64,000 bases of DNA from AP-15 sp036500965 (GCA_036500965.1 DASYBC010000097.1:1-64000); one strand, 5' to 3'; shown: positions 50,628-59,793, counted from the first letter of the stretch. The notes: a model not told the origin generated them from the sequence alone. Translations and numbers: made by a program.

Positions 50628-51272
50628 TCAGGTGACGAATCGGAGCAGGCCGCGACGTGCGATCGTCGACCGCCTGGCGGCGCCGCTGGCGATGATCGCG
50701 TCGAGGCCGAGTGCGCGACCGTAGCGATGCACCGCGAAAATCAGCATCAGCACCAGCAGAAAGAAATAAGTCCATGGCCACTCGGTCGGTGCGCTGTAGA
50801 GGCCGAGCCACAGATTGGCGATCTGCGCCGCGCCGATCAGGCCCCAGAACGGAACGAACAGCCCGAGGATCAGCGAAACCGCGGTCAGCACCTCAAGCGA
50901 ATAGACGATTGGCGCAAAGACATAGAAATGCGGCAGGACCACGTGGTTGACGAAATCGGCCTGAAACGGGATCGCCGCGTGCTTGCCCATCAATCCCATC
51001 CAATAGGCGAGCCCGGTCTGGCCGAACGGCTTGTTCGGGGTGAGGGTATAATAGGGCGGCAATTTCCACAGGGTCTGCTGCCACCACATCGCGCCAATCA
51101 AAAAGCGGCAGATCCAGCCGAACACTCTCGTCGCGCTGCGTTGCGAGGGGATCGTGCGCCAAGCGTAGCCGGCGATGACGATGCTGGCGACGAGCAGCAG
51201 CCAGAAGACCGCCGTGGTCCAGCCCGGCTGGGTCAGAAAATGGACGACGTCGGAGACCGGGTTCGGGTTCAT
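50628..51272 (-). CDS. DoxX/DoxD-like membrane protein
   Basis: A 214-residue membrane protein with five or so hydrophobic helices (TTAVFWLLLVASIVIAGYAW, YSLEVLTAVSLILGLFVPFW, TYFFLLVLMLIFAVH) and a basic C-terminus. The region ICRFLIGAMWWQQTLWKLPP matches the DoxX/TQO small-subunit (thiosulfate:quinone oxidoreductase DoxD-like) family. Its ATG overlaps the stop of the GT2 gene, so it is the last member of the six-gene operon. In this glycosyltransferase setting an oxidoreductase role is only a family-based guess. Confidence 0.8.
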   Translation of the reverse strand: MNPNPVSDVVHFLTQPGWTTAVFWLLLVASIVIAGYAWRTIPSQRSATRVFGWICRFLIGAMWWQQTLWKLPPYYTLTPNKPFGQTGLAYWMGLMGKHAAIPFQADFVNHVVLPHFYVFAPIVYSLEVLTAVSLILGLFVPFWGLIGAAQIANLWLGLYSAPTEWPWTYFFLLVLMLIFAVHRYGRALGLDAIIASGAARRSTIARRGLLRFVT

Positions 51273-51976
51273 CGCTGGTGCCCCTCGCAGGCGATGCGGG
51301 TCAAAGTGGCGCCGATTCGCAGGCTCGCCCTGACGGTTCCCGACAGGCTGCCGGAAACCTTTGAGCTTCCGCCGGCGCGGCGACGATGGTCCACCGGGAT
51401 CTCGAGGATGCGCAGACCGGCGCGAGCCGTCCGCATTTGCATTTCGAGGTTCCAGCCAAAGGTCATCTCGCGCATGCCGAGCCGAGCCAGCGCCTCGTGG
51501 CGGATCGCACGAAACGGAGCCATGTCGGTGTAGCGCACCCCATAGAGCAGGCGCAGCACCCAGCCGATCGCATAGCCGGCGACGATCTGGTGCGCGCTCA
51601 TGCTGCCCCGCTCGCGCCGGCCGCGGGTGCGCGAGCCGATCACGAAGTCGTATTCGCCCGCGAGGATCGGCGCGAGCAGCGCTGGGATCAGCTCCGGCGG
51701 GTCGCTGCCGTCGCCGTCGAGAAACACCAGGATGTCGCAGCCACCCGCCGCCTCGGCACCGGCGCGGCAGGCGCGGCCGTAGCCGCGGCGGCTCTCGCTG
51801 ACGATGCGGGCGCCGGCGGCGCGAGCGCGCGCGACGGTGCGGTCGGCGCTGCCGCTGTCGGCGACGATGATCGCGTCGACAGCATCGCGCGGGACGGCGG
51901 CGAGCACCCCGCCGATCGCCGCCTCCTCGTTGAAGGTCGGGATGATCAGCGCGACGCGCGGCCGCACGCTCATCAC
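51269..51976 (-). CDS. Family 2 glycosyltransferase, DPM1-like
   Basis: A 235-residue GT-A enzyme resembling dolichyl/polyprenyl-phosphate mannose synthases. The N-terminus has VALIIPTFNEEAAIGGVLAAVP, then VADSGSADRT, the metal-binding DXD region LVFLDGDGSDPPELI, and IGSRTRGRRERGSM. Family members make polyprenyl-phosphate sugars for use by GT-C enzymes such as the GT87 protein two genes upstream. The start overlaps the radical SAM stop (ATGA). It has no membrane helices at the C-terminus, so it is a soluble or peripheral type. Confidence 0.9.
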   Translation of the reverse strand: MMSVRPRVALIIPTFNEEAAIGGVLAAVPRDAVDAIIVADSGSADRTVARARAAGARIVSESRRGYGRACRAGAEAAGGCDILVFLDGDGSDPPELIPALLAPILAGEYDFVIGSRTRGRRERGSMSAHQIVAGYAIGWVLRLLYGVRYTDMAPFRAIRHEALARLGMREMTFGWNLEMQMRTARAGLRILEIPVDHRRRAGGSSKVSGSLSGTVRASLRIGATLTRIACEGHQR

Positions 51977-53037
51977 AGGCTCCAGCGCAAACCGCAGCCG
52001 GCGCAGGCCGGTGACGGCTGATCGCTCAGCAATGCGCTGCGAAAGGCCTGATAGCGCGGGCCGTTCCAGATCTCGCGCAAGCTCTCTTGGGTGGCGTCGC
52101 CGAGTGTGAAGCTGTCATAGCCGCGCATCGAAAACGGCGCGATGCAGCACGGGATCGCCCGGCCATGCGCGGTGAAATACATCAGGGTCCAGGGCCGCCG
52201 GCACGGCGACCACGGGTGCGCGGCGTCCTGCTGCCTCAGGCTGGAGGCGGGGTCGGCCGCTCCGGAAGCGTTGAAGCTGACCCCAAGCTCGCGCGCCAGG
52301 GCTTCGGCCTCGCCGACCCGCCGGCTCTCCTCGCCGTCGTCACCCTCGAACAGCGCCGATTGCGGCCGGGCCAGGCCCTGCCCCTCGGGGAAATAGACGA
52401 GGCGCTGCAGATAGACCTCGGGGATGCCGAGATCGTGCGCCAGCCTGACGAAGTCGCCGAGCTGGTCGATCGTCTCCTTCAAGCCGGTCAGCCACAAGGA
52501 TAGGCGCGGGGTCGCGGCGCCGAGCTCCTGCTGTAGTGCACAAAACGCGCGGATGTTGCGCAGGATGCGGGCGAACATGTCACGCCCGCGCACCAGCTTG
52601 AACGCCTGCGGCTCGGCGGCGTCGAGCGACAGGCGCAACTCGTCGAGCCCGGCCTCGATCAGCTCACGCCCCTTGCGCCGGGTCAACAGGGTGCCGTTGC
52701 TGTTGAACAGCACATAGCTGCCGCGATCTTTCAGGTAGCGGATCATCCGCGGCAGGGTGCGCACCATCATCGGCTCGCCGACCCCGTGCAGCACGACGCG
52801 GGCGATGCGCGGAAACTGATCGACGATCCTGGTGAACAGCTCCCAGCTCATGTCGCCGGGCGGCTCCAGCGCCTCGAAGGTGCGCGGGCAGGTCGTGCAT
52901 AGGAGATTGCAGCGGTTCGTCGTCTCCAGATAGAGGCAGACCGGCTCGGCTTCGGCCATTGGGCCACGTTCACTCGCGATATGGTCGAAATAGCGGCGCG
53001 GATCGGATGGTGCCAGGATGGGCGGGGAGCCGGACAT
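51973..53037 (-). CDS. Radical SAM protein with SPASM domain
   Basis: A 354-residue radical SAM enzyme. The [4Fe-4S] motif is CNLLCTTC with Cys43, Cys47 and Cys50; the barrel continues with VVLHGVGEPMM, LFNSNGTLL and LDELRLSLDAA. The C-terminal SPASM-type cysteines are in SPCRRPW, IPCCIAPF and PACAGCGLRW, for auxiliary clusters. It is neither HpnH nor ArsS: both have different cysteine spacing and C-terminal parts. SPASM enzymes modify peptides, sugars or other small molecules. Preceded by GGGAGAG and two bases after the GT87 gene; it sits in the middle of the six-gene operon. Confidence 0.9.
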   Translation of the reverse strand: MSGSPPILAPSDPRRYFDHIASERGPMAEAEPVCLYLETTNRCNLLCTTCPRTFEALEPPGDMSWELFTRIVDQFPRIARVVLHGVGEPMMVRTLPRMIRYLKDRGSYVLFNSNGTLLTRRKGRELIEAGLDELRLSLDAAEPQAFKLVRGRDMFARILRNIRAFCALQQELGAATPRLSLWLTGLKETIDQLGDFVRLAHDLGIPEVYLQRLVYFPEGQGLARPQSALFEGDDGEESRRVGEAEALARELGVSFNASGAADPASSLRQQDAAHPWSPCRRPWTLMYFTAHGRAIPCCIAPFSMRGYDSFTLGDATQESLREIWNGPRYQAFRSALLSDQPSPACAGCGLRWSL

Positions 53038-53039
53038 TT

Positions 53040-54353
53040 TCACTCTCCCTCGATAGCGGGTTGCCGGCGGCGCCACAGGTCGCGCACGGCAAGCGCCGCG
53101 AACGGCCCGTAAATCGCGGTTTCCGCCAGCAGCCGATGATCGCTTCGCACCAGATGCGAGCCCACCGGCACCAGGTAAAGCAGAAGGCTCGCATTGGTCA
53201 ACCACAGCAGCGACGGCCACGGGGCAAAGCAGGCGAAGACGATCAGCCAGGTAAAATACCACGGATAATGCGGCGACAGCAGAAACATGAAGGCGCCGGC
53301 CAGCAGCGCGGCGCCGGCGAAGCCCTCGCCGGCAGGGTTGCGCGCGAAAGCTACGGCGAACGCCAGCGCCACCAGGATTGCCCCGGCGCCGGCGACATAG
53401 GCGAGCGCCGGCAGCTGCGCGAAGGCCGGCACGGTCTGGAGCACGCTCCACGGATAGAAGCCGGCGCCGCCCGCGGTAAAGCCTTCCTCGTTGGCGTATC
53501 CCGGCAGGAACCCCAGGACCCGCCAGCCGACGCCGATGAACGGCAGGTAGGCGAGGATTGTCGCGCCCGCCCAAGTCGCCGGCATGCGCCAGTCCCAGCG
53601 GCGGTAGAGCGCCGGCAGCAGCAGCGCCGGGTAGAGCTTGACCAAAGTGGCGCCGGCAAGCGCCAGCCCGGCGAGCCACCGGTTGCCGCGCCGATCGCCC
53701 CACAGCGCCAGCACGACGAAGGCGATCATCGCGGCGTCGATATGGCCGCTGCCGGCAAACTCCCAGATCGGCAGCGGATGCCAAGCATAAACCAGGATGC
53801 GCTGCCGCGGCAGGCCGGCGGCGTCGAGGAGCCGCAGCAGCAAAAGCATGGCGAGCGCCTCGAAAACGACCATCGCCGCCTTCATCGCAATCAGCGACTG
53901 GCTGACCCGGGTCACCAAAAAAAAGATCGCCTCGGCCGCCGGCGGGTAGATGGTTGGCGCGTAGTTGTTGCGGTTGATGCGCGGAAAGATCCGAGCGTCG
54001 CGCAATTTTTCGAGATGCGGGTCGACCGGGATGTAGCGGTAAGGGTTGATGCCCGCGGCTTCGACCCGTCCGTCCCAGACATAGCGATAGATGTCGGTCG
54101 ACAGATAGGGCGGGGCAAGCAGCACCGGTAGGCGCAGCAATGCGGCGACGGCGACGATCAGCGCCAGCGCGCCCCGCGATCGGCCGGCGTTCCACACGAG
54201 GCCGACAGCCAGCAGATAGATGGCGGCTTGCGCCAGGGCGACGGCGACAAAACCGTCGATGTCGTCGCGACGCTGGCGCGCGAGCCCGAGCAAGGTCAAG
54301 CCCAGCAGTGCTGCCGCGCATGCCAGCAGCGCGGGCAGGCGCCGCCGGGTCAC
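53040..54353 (-). CDS. GT87-like polyprenyl-phosphate-dependent mannosyltransferase
   Basis: A 437-residue membrane glycosyltransferase of the GT-C fold. The first periplasmic loop has PYLSTDIYRYVWDGRVEAAG and INPYRYIP, a signature shared with PIG-M and actinobacterial alpha-mannosyltransferases. The loop IYPPAAEAIFFLVTRV and about ten helices follow, including LLSPHYPWYFTWLIVFACFA. The enzyme should take a lipid-linked sugar donor and act on the outer face of the inner membrane. Its start overlaps the DUF2064 gene by 4 bases. The DPM1-like GT2 two genes on could supply its donor. Confidence 0.85.
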   Translation of the reverse strand: MTRRRLPALLACAAALLGLTLLGLARQRRDDIDGFVAVALAQAAIYLLAVGLVWNAGRSRGALALIVAVAALLRLPVLLAPPYLSTDIYRYVWDGRVEAAGINPYRYIPVDPHLEKLRDARIFPRINRNNYAPTIYPPAAEAIFFLVTRVSQSLIAMKAAMVVFEALAMLLLLRLLDAAGLPRQRILVYAWHPLPIWEFAGSGHIDAAMIAFVVLALWGDRRGNRWLAGLALAGATLVKLYPALLLPALYRRWDWRMPATWAGATILAYLPFIGVGWRVLGFLPGYANEEGFTAGGAGFYPWSVLQTVPAFAQLPALAYVAGAGAILVALAFAVAFARNPAGEGFAGAALLAGAFMFLLSPHYPWYFTWLIVFACFAPWPSLLWLTNASLLLYLVPVGSHLVRSDHRLLAETAIYGPFAALAVRDLWRRRQPAIEGE

Positions 54354-55144
54354 CTTGGCGCGCGGCCGGCCTGCACCCCGGGCGCCGCGATCCCGATCCG
54401 TTGGCCGCCATCGCCGGCGACGAGGCGGCGCAAAAACGCCGCGGTATGGGGTGCTGGATAGCGGACCGGCGCGTTGCCGACCAAGCCGCCGCCGAGCAGC
54501 TCGCCGGCCAGACGACGCAGCGACGGCAGATCATCGACGTCGTACCAGCTCGGTAAGAGCAGCGCGTCGAGCCCGATCTCGCGCGCCCGGGCGAGGGTTT
54601 GCGCCAGCACGCGCTCGGTGCTCCAGTCGATCTCCTCGAACAGCCGCATGTGCGGAGCTTTGAGGCCGATGCAGTAATAACCGCCATCCTCGGCCGGCCC
54701 CAGCACGACCCGGTCGCCCGGCCCCCGCAGCGCCCGCACCGCCTCGATCAGCACCGAATTCGGCAGGGTCGGGCTGTCGGAATTGACGAGGCAGACCGAT
54801 CCATAACCGTCGGCCAGCAGGTCGCGGGCCGCGTCGAAAAGGCTGTAGCCGAGGCCGACCCGCCGCGATGGCAACAGCCGGATCGCTTCCGGCAGCAAGT
54901 CGCGAAAGGCCGCCTCGGAGCCTGGCGGCGAATAGGCGACATGGCCTTCGATCGGCGCCGATCGCGCCGCCAGCAGCACGTTTTCGGTGATGTCGCGAAT
55001 AAAAGAGCCGCTCAACGCCGCCGCTTCGGCCTCGGACAAGGGCGGCGCCAATCGCGTTTTGACCTCGCCGAGCCGTGGCGCCTTGGCCATCACCGCGATC
55101 GCGCAAAGCTTGGCGAGGTCGCGGCGCGGCAACAGCCCGCTCAT
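54350..55144 (-). CDS. DUF2064 / TIGR04282-type transferase
   Basis: A 264-residue GT-A-fold protein of the DUF2064 family, related to nucleotidyltransferases and glycosyltransferases. The N-terminal MAKAPRLGEVKTRLAPPLS loop is the family signature. LVNSDSPTLP is the metal-binding region, and VVLGPAEDGGYYCIGLK and STERVLAQTLARA complete the fold. TIGR04282 members were named for their company with radical SAM and seleno-domain proteins and later linked to arsenosugar synthesis. The start overlaps the nucleoside phosphorylase stop (ATGA). The donor and acceptor are unknown. Confidence 0.88.
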   Translation of the reverse strand: MSGLLPRRDLAKLCAIAVMAKAPRLGEVKTRLAPPLSEAEAAALSGSFIRDITENVLLAARSAPIEGHVAYSPPGSEAAFRDLLPEAIRLLPSRRVGLGYSLFDAARDLLADGYGSVCLVNSDSPTLPNSVLIEAVRALRGPGDRVVLGPAEDGGYYCIGLKAPHMRLFEEIDWSTERVLAQTLARAREIGLDALLLPSWYDVDDLPSLRRLAGELLGGGLVGNAPVRYPAPHTAAFLRRLVAGDGGQRIGIAAPGVQAGRAPR

Positions 55145-55962
55145 CGCCGCGGGTCGGCGAGACCGCGCCAGGCGCGTGCCGCCGCGGCGATCACCGAGAG
55201 CGACGCAGCGACGCCGTCGGCCTCGCCCTTTTCGAAGTCGCCGGCGCTGACCGCCATCTGGTTCGTCACATGGGCGAAGCATAGGACCGGCTTGCGTCGG
55301 GCGACGGCGAACGCATACAGCGCGGCGGCTTCCATTTCGACCGCGAGGATGCTGCGGGCGCGGGCCCGATCGATCGCCGCCGCGGTCTCGCGAAACGGCG
55401 CGTCGGTGGTCCAGGCGGCGCCGCGATAGACCGGCTCGACCGACCCCGCCAGCGCCGCGACCGCGCGCTCGACCAGGATCGGGTCGGCCTCGGCGAATTC
55501 GGCCGGCGGCAGATAATGGTAGCTGGTGCCTTCGTCACGGAGCGCCCGCTCGATCAGCACGAAATAGGGCGGCGGCCCGCGCGCCTCGATCTGGCCGGCC
55601 GACGTCATGCTGATCAGAAAGCGGCAGCCGGAGACGAACAGCTCTTCGGCGAGCAGCACGGCAAACGATGCCCCGACCGCGCAGCCGATGATGCCGAAGC
55701 GCTCGCTGCCGTGGTCGAACTCGTAAAGATCGGTGTGGTAGCAGGCCCAGCCTGGCGAGAGATGCGCCCTTCCGGCCCGGCGCAGCCCGCGCAGGATGTC
55801 GCCATCGGGGTCGAGCACGCAGATCTGCGGCACGTCGCGGACCGGCACGCCCTTCTGCCGACGCGCCTCGCGCAGCAGGTTGGCCGGCTCGAACACCGAC
55901 GCCGCGGCAAAATCCTTGCCGGCCAGGATTGGCGGCGTGGGCGCACGGCGGTCGTCGTTCAT
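55141..55962 (-). CDS. Nucleoside phosphorylase family protein
   Basis: A 273-residue member of the PNP/UDP-phosphorylase superfamily, which cleaves the glycosidic bond of purine or pyrimidine nucleosides. The phosphate-site region appears as GIIGCAVGASFAVLLAEELF, the STEMEAA-like block as AVEMEAAALYAFA, and the C-terminal helix contains SVIAAAARAW. The first gene of the six-gene operon. A phosphorylase together with a radical SAM enzyme recalls hopanoid (HpnG/HpnH) and arsenosugar pathways, where an adenosyl group is added and the adenine then removed. That link is inference. Confidence 0.85.
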   Translation of the reverse strand: MNDDRRAPTPPILAGKDFAAASVFEPANLLREARRQKGVPVRDVPQICVLDPDGDILRGLRRAGRAHLSPGWACYHTDLYEFDHGSERFGIIGCAVGASFAVLLAEELFVSGCRFLISMTSAGQIEARGPPPYFVLIERALRDEGTSYHYLPPAEFAEADPILVERAVAALAGSVEPVYRGAAWTTDAPFRETAAAIDRARARSILAVEMEAAALYAFAVARRKPVLCFAHVTNQMAVSAGDFEKGEADGVAASLSVIAAAARAWRGLADPRR

Positions 55963-56079
55963 CGCCTTGTTGTTCGATACATTCCCCGATCCGTCAACAA
56001 CCGCGACCGTCGCTGGTCATTCGGCGCGTACCGAAATACAACGCTTGGCGCGAAGGCCGGACCGCGCAGAAAACACCGC

Positions 56080-56427
56080 ATGATCAGCACCGTCGATACG
56101 CACGAGCTGGTGAAGGACCTGAAGGCGTCCGGCTTTACCGACGCGCAGGCCGAAGCGGTCACACGCGCGGTGAGGCAATCGCAGGATTTTTCCGATCTGG
56201 TCACCAAATCGGACCTGGCTCTGTTTCGGGGAGAGATCCGGGAGGAAATCGGAGAAGTAAGAGGAGAGCTCCGCGCCGAAATCAGCAGAATCCGCGAAGA
56301 AATGGTGGCGTTGGAGCTGCGGCTGATCAAGTGGATGATCGGCATCGGCATTGCCGCAACGCTCGCGGTCAGTGGAATGGTGTGGGCTGCGGCGCAAGTG
56401 CTCCTGCGGGCGCTGCCGCATCCCTGA
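56080..56427 (+). CDS. DUF1640-like coiled-coil membrane protein
   Basis: A 115-residue protein. The N-terminus STVDTHELVKDLKASGFTDA matches the DUF1640/CCDC90 family, followed by AVTRAVRQSQDF, a charged coiled coil (about 48-85, EIREEIGEVRGELRAEISRI) and one C-terminal membrane helix (IGIGIAATLAVSGMVWAAAQ). Such proteins are common in alphaproteobacteria and related to mitochondrial MCU regulators; bacterial function is unknown. Start ATG 56080 fits the family. It is followed 26 bases later by an MmgE/PrpD gene. Confidence 0.82.
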   Translation: MISTVDTHELVKDLKASGFTDAQAEAVTRAVRQSQDFSDLVTKSDLALFRGEIREEIGEVRGELRAEISRIREEMVALELRLIKWMIGIGIAATLAVSGMVWAAAQVLLRALPHP

Positions 56428-56453
56428 TCGAGTGTGTTCTCGAGGAGGCGCCC

Positions 56454-57854
56454 ATGTCGTTGAGCCGTGAGTTCGCCCGGTTCGTCGCCAATCTGAAATA
56501 CGAAGATCTGCCGCCGGAGGTTGTCGATCGGGCCAAGGGGGTCACCCTTGAGGCGCTATCCTCGGCATTGGTCGCGCACGACATGCCGGCGAGCCGGCAG
56601 GCCTTGGCCTTGATGCAGGAGGAGGAGGCGGGCGGCGGCGGGGCTGCGACCGTCTTGGGCAACGGCGCGAGGCTGACCAAGGGCGGGGCCGCCTTTGTCA
56701 ACGCCGAGACGATCTTCGCCGGCGGCAAGTGGGACACCTTTCGCATGCTGACCCATCCCGGCACCGCGATCCTGCCGGCGGCATTCGCCGCGGCGGAAGT
56801 CGCCGGCGCCTCGGGTCGCGAATTCCTGACCGCGGTCGCCGCCGGCTATGAGGTCATGGAGCGGATGGCCGCCGAGTTCATCCCGACGGTCATGGCGCGC
56901 GGCTTTCACGCCGGGCCGGTGTTTGGCATCTTTGGCGCCGCGGTCGCCGCGGCCAAGCTCGGCAGCCTCGACGAGAACCAGATCCACGGCGCCATCGCCC
57001 AGTGCGTCAACCTCGCCGCCGGCAATCTCGAGGGCGCCCGCAGCGGCGGCCGCTCATTGCGCGAGGGTGGTGCCGTGCGCAACGCGCTCCTCGCGGTGGC
57101 GCTGGCCAGGCACGGCGTCCCGGGCGGCGAGACGACGTTGGAGGGCGAAGCCGGCTTCTACCACGCCTATGCCGGCAACAATCGCGGCGAGCTGCGCTTC
57201 AGCTTTACCGGCCTGAACCGCACCGAAATCGCCAAAATCACCGATGACCTCGGCCGCGACTGGATGTTTCTCGAAACGCTGTACCGGATTTATTCGACCG
57301 CCGGCTACAACATCGCCCATATCGAGGTGACCGCGCGGCTCTGCGAAGAGAACGGCATCCGCGCCGAGGACATCGAGCGCATCGAGGCTCTGGTCAACTG
57401 GCTCGAGACCGAATATCCGAGCCCGGCCTTTCCGAGCCGCGGCATCGACAACCCGGCGCAAATCGGCAGCACCCAGTATTTCACCGCGTATGGCGCCGTC
57501 GAACGCGGCTACCCGCTGCTGCGCGGCGACCGGCCCGACCCCGGCGAGAGCGACCCTCCGGCGGTGCTAGATCTGATGCAGCGCGTCACCCTGATCCCGA
57601 CGGTGCGGCGCACCTTGTTCGGCCCGCGGATCACGGTGTTTTTGAAGGATGGGCGCAGCTTTACCAAAGAGGGGACCGGCCGCGAATTCATCTGGGATTT
57701 TGAGGAGCAGGCCCGGCGCATCCGCCCGATCGCCTCGGGCCTCGCCATCCGCGAGGCGCAGTTCGTCGAGCTGATCGAGGCGTGCCGCCACCTCGATCGC
57801 CTCGACCGCGCCGCCGAGAAGCTGATCGCGCTGACCATCCCCTCTGAGGGTTAG
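56454..57854 (+). CDS. MmgE/PrpD family protein
   Basis: A 466-residue member of the 2-methylcitrate dehydratase/cis-aconitate decarboxylase-like family. Blocks seen are FVANLKYEDLPPEVVDRAK near the N-terminus, AAFVNAETIFAGGKWD (family NG...H region altered), HPGTAILPAAFAAAEVAGASG, GYEVMERMA, FHAGPVFGIFGAAVAAAKLGS and ARSGGRSLREGGAVRNALLA. The ATG follows GAGGAGGCGCCC. No prpB or prpC genes are near, so methylcitrate-cycle dehydratase is not implied; paralogues of this family have many substrates. It converges on a ThDP enzyme gene. Confidence 0.9.
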   Translation: MSLSREFARFVANLKYEDLPPEVVDRAKGVTLEALSSALVAHDMPASRQALALMQEEEAGGGGAATVLGNGARLTKGGAAFVNAETIFAGGKWDTFRMLTHPGTAILPAAFAAAEVAGASGREFLTAVAAGYEVMERMAAEFIPTVMARGFHAGPVFGIFGAAVAAAKLGSLDENQIHGAIAQCVNLAAGNLEGARSGGRSLREGGAVRNALLAVALARHGVPGGETTLEGEAGFYHAYAGNNRGELRFSFTGLNRTEIAKITDDLGRDWMFLETLYRIYSTAGYNIAHIEVTARLCEENGIRAEDIERIEALVNWLETEYPSPAFPSRGIDNPAQIGSTQYFTAYGAVERGYPLLRGDRPDPGESDPPAVLDLMQRVTLIPTVRRTLFGPRITVFLKDGRSFTKEGTGREFIWDFEEQARRIRPIASGLAIREAQFVELIEACRHLDRLDRAAEKLIALTIPSEG

Positions 57855-57975
57855 GAACACGCCGACGATCCCCCGGAACGTATGCCGGAAAGCAGCCCGC
57901 GATTCTATGGCAGATCCGAGTCTCGCCCAGATCCGGAGCCGGTGGGGCCGGATCGGCGCCAAGAAGCGACGGCGG

Positions 57976-59793
57976 CTACCGCTGCATGATGCCGGCCGCG
58001 CCGCTGGGGTCGTAGCCGACCGCAACGCGCACATCAACGACGCAGACCTTGCCGGCGCCCACCGCGGCAACCGCCTCGGTCATCGCCGCGACCAGCTTTT
58101 TCGGGTCTTCGACCGGGCCGATGCCGACGCAGCCTTGGCCGCGCGCCAAGGTGGCGAGGTCGATGTCGGGGTCGCGGATCGACTGGCCGATCCAGCGGTT
58201 TTCGACCGGTCGGCCGCGGTCGCGCGCGACCCGCTCCTGGTGCAGCTCGTCGTTGAAGAACGAGCGGTTGTTGGCGATCACCACCAGCAGCGGGATCCCG
58301 TTGCGCACCGCCGTCCACAACGCCGTGACCCCCATCAGAAAATCGCCGTCGCCGAGTATCGCCACCGGGAGCCGGCTGCTGCCAGCGTCGCGCAACGCCA
58401 GCGCGGCACCGACAGCCATCCCTGGGCCCGAGCCGATGCCGCCGCCGCCGTCGGTCCCGAGAAAATCGAGCGGATCGCGGAAATCCCAAGAATTTTCAGC
58501 CCAGCTCAGCGGCAGTCGGATCATCGTTGCCGGAAGGTCGCCGAGAGCCTCCTTCAGCGCGCTCGCCGCCATTGGCACCTCGATGATTGAGGCGGTGTCG
58601 AGCGCCGAGAGCGGCGGCGGCGAGCGCCGCGCCCGCAGCGCTGGCACTGGCGGCGGGTTCGGGCGCAATTCCCTGACCGCGGCCAATAGCGGCGGCACCG
58701 CGGCGTCCGCGTCCGCCAACAGGTAAACATCGGCCGGGGGCAGACCCTGGTAATCCATGCTCCAGCCGTTATGGACATACTGGTCGGGGGAGATCTGGAT
58801 CACTTTGCCGGCGGGTGGCCTGCCGCCGCACGCGACTTTCAAGGTGCCGGCAAGGTCGATCCAATCCAGGCTCACGATCAGATCGGCGCGGGTCAGCAGC
58901 TCGGCCCCGTCCGACGATGCCGTGGTCGGGCCCGCGGCATGCAGCGGGTGGTCGGTCGGAAACACGGCCCCCGTTTTGCGGTCGGTCATGACCCGCGCCC
59001 CAACCGCTTCGGCCAGCGCAATCCGGCGCTGCCACGCCTCGGGGTCGCGCGAGCCGCGGCCGATCAGCATCACCGGGCGCTCGGCCCGGGCGAGCAATTC
59101 GGCCGCCTGGCGCACCAAAGCGCCCCCGGGCTCGGGCGAGGCCGGCGGGGCGAAGCGCGCGATCTCGGGCATCGGCGGCACGGTTTCGACCTCGTCTTCC
59201 TGCAGGGCCAAGTCGAAATTGAGATAGACCGGCCCCTTCGGCACGGTCTGCGCAATCACATTGGCGCGCAGCACCGCCTCCTGGGCCGCGCCGATCGAGG
59301 AAGGCTGGTCGTCCCATTTGGTAAAGTTGCGGATCAGGGCGCCTTGGTCGCGCGCGGTATGGATCCATTCGATCCATGGCCGCCGGCGCGTCGCGTCGAG
59401 CGCCCCGGTGGCGCCGAGCACGATGACCGGGGCCCGGTCGCACCAGGCGTTGAAGATCGCCATCGTCGCATGCATCAGCCCGACATTGGCGTGGACGATG
59501 ACCAGCATCGGCCGCCCGGTCACCTTGGCCCAGCCATGGGCGAGAGCGACGGCGCTCTCCTCGTGCAGGCACAACAGCATGCGCGGGCGGCTGTTGCCGA
59601 GATAGTTGACGAGACTGTCGTGCAAGCCGCGATAGCTCGATCCGGGGTTCAGCGCGACATAGGGAATATCGAGCTCGCGGATTGCCGCCGCGATCGCATC
59701 GCTGCCAAAGACGCGGTTCGACGGCGCGCCCGGCAGCGGCCGATCAATCTCGTTGCCGGCGGCCGCGGCCGGTTTCTCGGATCGGATATCCAC
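57976..59793 (-). CDS. Thiamine-diphosphate-dependent enzyme, acetolactate synthase-like
   Basis: A 605-residue ThDP enzyme of the pyruvate-oxidase/acetohydroxyacid synthase superfamily. The N-terminal Pyr domain has the activating glutamate in CLHEESAVALAHGWAKVTG. A central Rossmann-like domain spans about 215-350. The PP domain has the ThDP motif LGDGDFLMG...VVIANNRSFFN. Start: GTG 59793 after GAGGGAGC; the longer frame upstream is not conserved. The central domain lacks an obvious FAD-binding signature, so a decarboxylase (benzoylformate or sulfopyruvate type) is as likely as a synthase. It converges on the MmgE/PrpD gene. Confidence 0.9.
   Translation of the reverse strand: MDIRSEKPAAAAGNEIDRPLPGAPSNRVFGSDAIAAAIRELDIPYVALNPGSSYRGLHDSLVNYLGNSRPRMLLCLHEESAVALAHGWAKVTGRPMLVIVHANVGLMHATMAIFNAWCDRAPVIVLGATGALDATRRRPWIEWIHTARDQGALIRNFTKWDDQPSSIGAAQEAVLRANVIAQTVPKGPVYLNFDLALQEDEVETVPPMPEIARFAPPASPEPGGALVRQAAELLARAERPVMLIGRGSRDPEAWQRRIALAEAVGARVMTDRKTGAVFPTDHPLHAAGPTTASSDGAELLTRADLIVSLDWIDLAGTLKVACGGRPPAGKVIQISPDQYVHNGWSMDYQGLPPADVYLLADADAAVPPLLAAVRELRPNPPPVPALRARRSPPPLSALDTASIIEVPMAASALKEALGDLPATMIRLPLSWAENSWDFRDPLDFLGTDGGGGIGSGPGMAVGAALALRDAGSSRLPVAILGDGDFLMGVTALWTAVRNGIPLLVVIANNRSFFNDELHQERVARDRGRPVENRWIGQSIRDPDIDLATLARGQGCVGIGPVEDPKKLVAAMTEAVAAVGAGKVCVVDVRVAVGYDPSGAAGIMQR

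Noticed and set aside
51973..53037. Radical SAM protein as ArsS or HpnH, making the operon an arsenosugar or hopanoid cluster
   Set aside because: The cysteine motif context, the SPASM-type C-terminus and the absence of arsM, squalene cyclase or other hpn genes do not fit either pathway.
51973..54687. N-terminal extension of the radical SAM gene to 904 codons
   Set aside because: The added part is the shadow of the GT87 gene. The radical SAM protein begins at ATG 53037 with its own ribosome binding site.
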